16,972 nt of DNA from Bacillota bacterium (lineage in GTDB: Bacteria > Bacillota > Clostridia > Lachnospirales > Lachnospiraceae): the NCBI GenBank assembly GCA_023420935.1, contig JAEZUR010000023.1, forward strand, positions 1-16,972, read 5' to 3'. The notes below the pieces were generated by a model that had not been told where the DNA came from, did not search any database, and saw only the letters and a program-made list of their open reading frames with translations. A program made the translations under genes and the position numbers. Positions 13,379 to 16,972 of the stretch are shown here, piece after piece (the stretch's first letter is position 1; each line of letters starts with the position of its first letter).

Positions 13379-14349
13379 GACAAATGAGAAATGATAAACG
13401 ATCTCTAGCTATGATTTTTTTAGCACCAATTTTTGTATTATCCATTCTTTATGTTATTTTAGGGGATTCCAATTATAAGCCACGGCTTGGTGTGTATCAG
13501 ATTCCGGACGTTCTGGTTACTAACTTAGAAGAGAAGTTAGAAGTAATTAAGGGAGACTCTAAGCCTTTTTTACCCGACGAATTAGAAAATGAATCATTAG
13601 ATGGTTTTCTATGGAACGATAAGAACGGATTGCATCTTTATCTAACTGAACAGAATACAAAGACTGCTAAAGTAGTAAAAAGTATTCAGGAAGCGAGTAA
13701 GGTAAAAGATCAGATGTCTGTGGAATACCAATATGAAACAGCAGCAGATAATCAGTTGGATTCGCTAAGTTTTGTATTCCTTGGAATTCTGTCCTTTTTC
13801 TTTGTGTTTATCTTATCTGGTATGTCTTTTGTCAGTGAGAGAACCACCCAAACGCTTGAGAGAATGTTAATGGCTCCTCTTTCAAGAATATCGGTAATTG
13901 GTGGTTATACTATAGGATATGGAATCTTATCAGCTCTACAGAGTATTGTGATTATACTATTCACTGCGTTTGTATTGAAATTACATTTTGAAGGTTCCAT
14001 TCTTTTATGCATATTGATTATGATTGTCATGTCGTTTGCAGCAGTTGTAACAGGGGCATTGTTATCTCTATTTGCCAATAATGAATTTCAGATGGTTCAA
14101 TTTATTCCAGTCATTATCATTCCACAGATTTTCTACTCTGGTCTGATACCGTTAGATACTATCCCATTTGGATTAGGCAAGTTATGTTATTTCACACCAG
14201 CATATTACGGTTGTAGTTCTCTTCAAAATGTTATGATATACGGTTATGGATTGGAAAAAGTATGGCCTTGGTTAACGGGACTCATTTGCTATATTGGAGT
14301 TTTATTTATATTGAATGTATTAGCATTAAAAAAATATCGTAAATTATAG
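13351..14349 (+). CDS. ABC-2 type transporter permease, second exporter
   Basis: A 332-residue membrane protein from ATG 13351, with GGAGAGGAGGAG just upstream inside the ATPase gene. It has one N-terminal membrane segment (SLAMIFLAPIFVLSILYVIL), an extracytoplasmic region to about residue 145, then five hydrophobic segments, including SFVFLGILSFFFVFILSGMSF, a longer VIIIPQIFYSGLIPLD stretch and a last LTGLICYIGVLFILNVLAL before the basic KKYRKL end. The SERTTQTLERMLMAPLSR sequence is the ABC-2 coupling region. This is the complete ABC-2 membrane 3 layout, useful as a reference for the shorter permease at 4845. Substrate unknown; TetR control suggests a toxic small molecule or antibiotic. Confidence 0.9.
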   Translation: MYSIIRRILGQMRNDKRSLAMIFLAPIFVLSILYVILGDSNYKPRLGVYQIPDVLVTNLEEKLEVIKGDSKPFLPDELENESLDGFLWNDKNGLHLYLTEQNTKTAKVVKSIQEASKVKDQMSVEYQYETAADNQLDSLSFVFLGILSFFFVFILSGMSFVSERTTQTLERMLMAPLSRISVIGGYTIGYGILSALQSIVIILFTAFVLKLHFEGSILLCILIMIVMSFAAVVTGALLSLFANNEFQMVQFIPVIIIPQIFYSGLIPLDTIPFGLGKLCYFTPAYYGCSSLQNVMIYGYGLEKVWPWLTGLICYIGVLFILNVLALKKYRKL

Positions 14350-14365
14350 TAAAATATGGGCAATC

Positions 14366-14396
14366 TTGTCATTACCTATTCATTTTTTGGTAAAAT
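14366..14396 (+). promoter_or_regulatory. likely promoter of the coiled-coil protein gene
   Basis: TTGTCA (14366-14371), a 19-base spacer and TAAAAT (14391-14396) preceded by TGG, an extended -10. The words TGGTAAAATGT recur at the promoter at 5740. This leaves a leader of about 100 bases before the start at 14502. Confidence 0.5.
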
Positions 14397-14501
14397 GTTC
14401 CGATATACCCTGTAAGATAGGTGTCAAGTTCCGTTTGAAGTATTATGATGGATTTTAATCAGTAGAATTAGACTACCTAATATTACTAGGGAGGAAATAA
14501 T

Positions 14502-15431
14502 ATGATAATAAAATTTCAAAATGATGAAAACAGTAGTATACAGATGAATCATTCACAGACAAATAATAGACGAGATCATAGAGCTCAGGAGAAAAAGAAT
14601 TCATCAATTAAGGCAAGTGAACTTAATCTGCAAGATGATGTTTTAACTAAGAAGTTACAAGCTCACAAAAAAGCCATTAAGACAGTAATGGATGCTTTTT
14701 CTGGAGAACAGGTGGCAGATGACAGTATCCGCCAGCATCAGAAAAGAGCGCAAGAATTAACAGAAGAAGCAAATACTTTTCTTGGGGAGATTAATCGTCT
14801 GAATGGATTAAAGAAAGATCTACAAGAGACTTCAGGTGTAGACGATAATAGTCAAGAGCAAAAGGATTTAGTGCTATTAGAGAAGAAACAAAAAGGTGAA
14901 GCGTTAACAAAAGACGAACAAAAGCAATTAAGTGAGATGGGACCTCTTACAGAATATCAGAAAGCTTCTCTTGAATACAGTGCAACGGCTAACGTGTGGA
15001 TTAAACGTTTAGAAGATGCTAAGAGCAAAACAGCAGGGGAAAATCGTACCGTAGATGCAATAAAATTAGCACAGGTAAAAACCCACACAGTGGTAGATGC
15101 CAATAAAACAGCACAAGATATTATGGATCAAGCTTCGAAAGATATCGTGAACACTTTAATTGATGAAGCAAAAGATAAAGTGGATGAAGACCTTGAGGAA
15201 ATAGAAGCAGAAGCTGAGAAGAAAGCTGAGGAAGAAGAAGCAAAACAAGAAAAGTTAGAGAAAAACAAAAAAGATGAACAAAAAATTGATGATAGCACCG
15301 ATCAATTATCTTTAATTACAAAAGCTGATAATGCCCAAGATAAACTTCAAAAAGAGATTCAGGTGATGATTGATAATCAGAAACTTTTAGAAGAAGATAT
15401 TAAAGGAATAACAGTTGATGAGACATTATAA
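14502..15431 (+). CDS. unrecognised charged, coiled-coil-rich protein
   Basis: A 309-residue protein from ATG 14502 behind AGGGAGGAAA. I do not recognise a characterised family. It has no signal peptide, no membrane segment and no Cys. An Asn/Gln/Arg-rich, probably disordered N-terminus (to about 35) is followed by a helical segment starting SSIKASELNLQDDVLTKKL, which has the look of a conserved motif. Heptad-like helices continue through the protein. A very acidic/basic stretch rich in Glu, Ala and Lys (about 225-265, with EIEAEAEKKAEEEEAKQEKL) is a probable coiled coil, and a final helix ends EEDIKGITVDETL. Likely a cytoplasmic structural, scaffold or regulatory protein. It lies 152 bases after the exporter with its own promoter, so a link to export is unproven. 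Confidence 0.8.
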   Translation: MIIKFQNDENSSIQMNHSQTNNRRDHRAQEKKNSSIKASELNLQDDVLTKKLQAHKKAIKTVMDAFSGEQVADDSIRQHQKRAQELTEEANTFLGEINRLNGLKKDLQETSGVDDNSQEQKDLVLLEKKQKGEALTKDEQKQLSEMGPLTEYQKASLEYSATANVWIKRLEDAKSKTAGENRTVDAIKLAQVKTHTVVDANKTAQDIMDQASKDIVNTLIDEAKDKVDEDLEEIEAEAEKKAEEEEAKQEKLEKNKKDEQKIDDSTDQLSLITKADNAQDKLQKEIQVMIDNQKLLEEDIKGITVDETL

Positions 15432-15453
15432 TTCCTGTTTAGGAAGACTATGA

Positions 15454-15652
15454 GTCAATTTGCACATGGACATATTAGAAGGAAGTGATACACCATATAA
15501 TTTGATTCGCAACACGCTCTCGCTTGGATGAAGTTCGTAGTGGTACGTAAGGTTCTAAAGGACAGAACCTAAGTACCAACGACTTCATAACAGTTGCTCT
15601 TCAAATTATATGGTGTATCACTTTCGTTTAGGTTTTGAATGTGCAAATTGAC
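15454..15652. mobile_element. 199-bp nested foldback element (MITE-like or structured RNA)
   Basis: Outer arms: GTCAATTTGCACAT (15454-15467) and its exact complement (15639-15652), 14 bp. Inside them a perfect 23-bp inverted repeat (15483-15505 with 15601-15623). Inside that GCAAC/GTTGC (15509-15513, 15593-15597) and a central hairpin: ATGAAGT/ACTTCAT, CGT/ACG, TGGTAC/GTACCA and AGGTTCT/AGAACCT around the loop AAAGGAC (15557-15563). There is no open frame of note. Terminal inverted repeats with a non-coding, foldback interior suggest a MITE or palindromic intergenic repeat; a folded RNA is the alternative. No clear target-site duplication was seen. Confidence 0.6.
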
Positions 15653-15666
15653 AAGCAAGGTTGTTC

Positions 15667-15688
15667 AAAGGGGGATTTTGCCCCCTTT
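15667..15688 (+). terminator. GC-rich hairpin, possible terminator
   Basis: AAAGGGGG (15667-15674) pairs with CCCCCTTT (15681-15688) around the 6-base loop ATTTTG. The stem is very stable, but CCTGATAAATAG follows rather than a T tract, so intrinsic termination is uncertain. Confidence 0.5.
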
Positions 15689-15789
15689 CCTGATAAATAG
15701 AGCACTGAAAAGTTCATGAGTCAATTTGTACTAATACTTTCTTACTTAGGATATTTACTAGGTTGGGAAGTTTTTTTGTGCTTATTATT

Positions 15790-15818
15790 TTGACATGGAG
15801 ATAAAAAAGACGTAAAAT
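15790..15818 (+). promoter_or_regulatory. promoter of the HD-domain gene
   Basis: TTGACA (15790-15795), a 17-base spacer and TAAAAT (15813-15818). The transcript would have a leader of about 110 bases containing an 8-bp-arm hairpin, TTATTCCA (15831-15838) with TGGAATAA (15849-15856). Confidence 0.75.
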
Positions 15819-15936
15819 TAGGGGAGGTGTTTATTCCAGTAAAGTGGATGGAATAATATGTGTATTAATATAAAAAGGAATTATAAAAGAAAAAATCGTT
15901 TGACAATAGCAAGAGAACAATAGGAGGAATCGTTTC

Positions 15937-16521
15937 ATGACAAGACAATTAAGTAGAGAAGAAGCAATGGAATTGTTGAAACAGTATAATAAAGAATCTT
16001 TTCACATACTTCACGCATTAACTGTGGAAGGTGTGATGCGTTGGTTTGCAAAGGAAGAAGGATTTGAGTCAGAGGAAGAGTATTGGGGTATCGTGGGGCT
16101 GTTACATGATATTGATTTTGAAGAATATCCAGAGGAACATTGCACAAAGGCGCCAGAGTTGTTAAGAAAAGCTAATGTGGGTGAAGATATGATATATTCT
16201 ATCTGTAGTCATGGTTATGGAATCTGTGTTGATATAGAACCGAAACATCAGATGGAGAAAATATTATTTGCAACAGACGAATTAACTGGTTTAATCGGCG
16301 CGGCTGCTAGAATGAGACCATCTAAAAGTGTGATGGATATGGAAGTGTCTAGTTTGAAGAAAAAATTCAAAGATAAGAAGTTTGCTGCGGGTTGTTCAAG
16401 GGATGTAATTATTCGTGGTGCCGAGCAATTAGGATGGGAGTTAGACGAGTTACTAGATAAGACAATAAAGGCAATGCGTTCTTGTGAGGAAGAGATTAAT
16501 GCTGTAATGGAAGAGCAATAA
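15937..16521 (+). CDS. HD-domain phosphohydrolase-like protein
   Basis: A 194-residue cytoplasmic protein from ATG 15937 with TAGGAGGAA upstream. The metal-binding set of the HD superfamily is visible: H26 (ILHALTVEGVM), the HD pair H57-D58 (VGLLHDIDFEEYPEEH), H92 (ICSHGYG) and D114 (LFATDELTGLI). HD proteins are metal-dependent phosphohydrolases acting on nucleotides or other phosphoesters. The conserved TDEL...AARMRPSKS stretch is typical of small HDIG-related hydrolases in Clostridia. The rest is helical and charged, with a C-terminal CEEEINAVMEEQ helix. It has its own promoter and leader. A C_GCAxxG-type gene starts 74 bases later on the same strand, with no terminator seen between. Substrate unknown. 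Confidence 0.88.
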   Translation: MTRQLSREEAMELLKQYNKESFHILHALTVEGVMRWFAKEEGFESEEEYWGIVGLLHDIDFEEYPEEHCTKAPELLRKANVGEDMIYSICSHGYGICVDIEPKHQMEKILFATDELTGLIGAAARMRPSKSVMDMEVSSLKKKFKDKKFAAGCSRDVIIRGAEQLGWELDELLDKTIKAMRSCEEEINAVMEEQ

Positions 16522-16595
16522 CTTAAGAAGAACAATAAATTAAGAACAACAATAACTCATTTGATGTCTTACATTATTTTTATGGGGGGATTTGC

Positions 16596-16972
16596 ATGAA
16601 ATCAAGGATAGAAGAATTAGTACACCATTATTATTGGGATCTGGATATAAACTGCGCTAGGACAACTTTATCCATTCTGGGTGAATTATTACATACATCA
16701 TTGGATAAACAAACAATACAATCAGCGATTGGTTTGCATGGTGCTGGAGGTTATCGCGCTCAATGTGGTTTGGTAGAAGGGTCCTTAATGTTTTTTGGTA
16801 TCTATTTTTCTCAAAGAGGAAAATCAGATGAGCAGATTGCTCAAATATGTTATCAATTTGCAGATGAGTTTACCCATGCTTTTTCTTCCCTGCGTTGTTA
16901 TGATCTAAGGCCAAACGGTTTTACTGACAATGAGCCGCCGCATGCCTGTGAAAATCTAACCATAGATGCCAT
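16596..16972 (+). CDS. C_GCAxxG_C_C-family redox protein, 3' end outside window
   Basis: The frame runs from ATG 16596 (GGGGGG at 16584-16589) to the last base without a stop; 125 codons are visible. It matches the C_GCAxxG_C_C family: an early Cys (C20, INCARTTLSILGELL), the glycine-rich segment GLHGAGGYRAQCG (C57) followed by LVEGSLMFFGI, and later C85, C101 and C118. Family members are small putative redox-active proteins of anaerobes, often with a conserved Cys within the glycine-rich GCAxxG segment; here that Cys seems replaced (HGAGG), which may alter activity. It is probably cotranscribed with the HD gene. Function not established for the family. Confidence 0.75.
   Translation, partial: MKSRIEELVHHYYWDLDINCARTTLSILGELLHTSLDKQTIQSAIGLHGAGGYRAQCGLVEGSLMFFGIYFSQRGKSDEQIAQICYQFADEFTHAFSSLRCYDLRPNGFTDNEPPHACENLTIDA

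Larger units (their letters stand above)
15450..15731. repeat. direct repeat flanking the foldback element
   Basis: ATGAGTCAATTTGCAC (15450-15465) recurs as ATGAGTCAATTTGTAC (15716-15731), one mismatch in 16, 266 bases apart. The first copy forms the left end of the foldback element. The second may be the end of a related, degraded copy; no inverted partner for it was found further on. Confidence 0.7.

Noticed and set aside
3328..14349. The two ABC exporters as a recent duplication
   Set aside because: The ATPases share mainly family motifs, differ in their signature residue (FSGG versus CSGG), have different permease numbers and different regulator families.
15821..15856. Short upstream open frame after the GGGGAGG at 15821
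   Set aside because: The only nearby starts are a GTG overlapping the site and an ATG giving two codons; there is no credible peptide.
15899..15930. Second TTGACA at 15900-15905 just before the HD gene
   Set aside because: No -10 sequence follows at 16-18 bases; the ribosome binding site occupies that position. The promoter at 15790 is better.
1..16972. CRISPR array, tRNA, rRNA, prophage or complete insertion sequence
   Set aside because: No regularly spaced repeats, no tRNA or rRNA-like sequence, and no transposase, integrase or phage structural gene was seen.

Overview
The window reads as ordinary chromosome from an AT-rich, Gram-positive anaerobe of the Clostridia, most likely Lachnospiraceae. 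The basis is low GC, strong AGGAGG-type ribosome binding sites, TTGACA/TATAAT promoters, a ferredoxin-type EFR1 protein, an E. coli-like oxygen-labile type of IlvD, a C_GCAxxG-type redox protein and many one-component regulators. The assignment to family is inference from gene style. Almost every gene is on the + strand; the only clear minus-strand gene is a TetR regulator.

Layout. 1-2351: 3' part of an EFR1-type flavodoxin/ferredoxin protein, an AraC regulator and an overlapping EamA transporter. 2353-5711: a PadR regulator with a near-perfect promoter carrying an 18-bp palindrome, then an ABC-2 exporter operon (ATPase and two permeases) whose leader carries almost the same palindrome. 5743-8207: small metabolic or stress genes (PNPOx-like flavoprotein, zinc-ribbon Nudix hydrolase, a two-domain protein ending in an ABM domain, a metallo-beta-lactamase-fold hydrolase). 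8239-9096: a MerR/GyrI-like regulator with a classic MerR promoter and a strong internal start in front of its effector domain. 9115-11783: a FadR-type GntR regulator behind a 16-bp-arm palindrome, a strong terminator, then a stand-alone ilvD. 11791-14349: a TetR regulator divergent from a second ABC-2 exporter (ATPase plus permease). 14502-15431: an unrecognised, charged, coiled-coil-rich protein. 15432-15936: a gene-free stretch dominated by a 199-bp nested foldback element. 15937-16972: an HD-domain hydrolase and the 5' part of a C_GCAxxG-family protein.

The theme is regulator-plus-effector pairs: AraC/EamA, PadR/ABC exporter, TetR/ABC exporter, MerR/GyrI and GntR/ilvD. Several have operator palindromes that can be read directly from the DNA. 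The points most worth following up are the internal, perfectly spaced start in the MerR gene (a TipAL/TipAS-like arrangement), the PadR operator repeated in front of the exporter, the long foldback element, and the N-terminal-domain/ABM fusion protein. I did not see a clearly new multi-gene system such as a defence island, CRISPR array or biosynthetic cluster.
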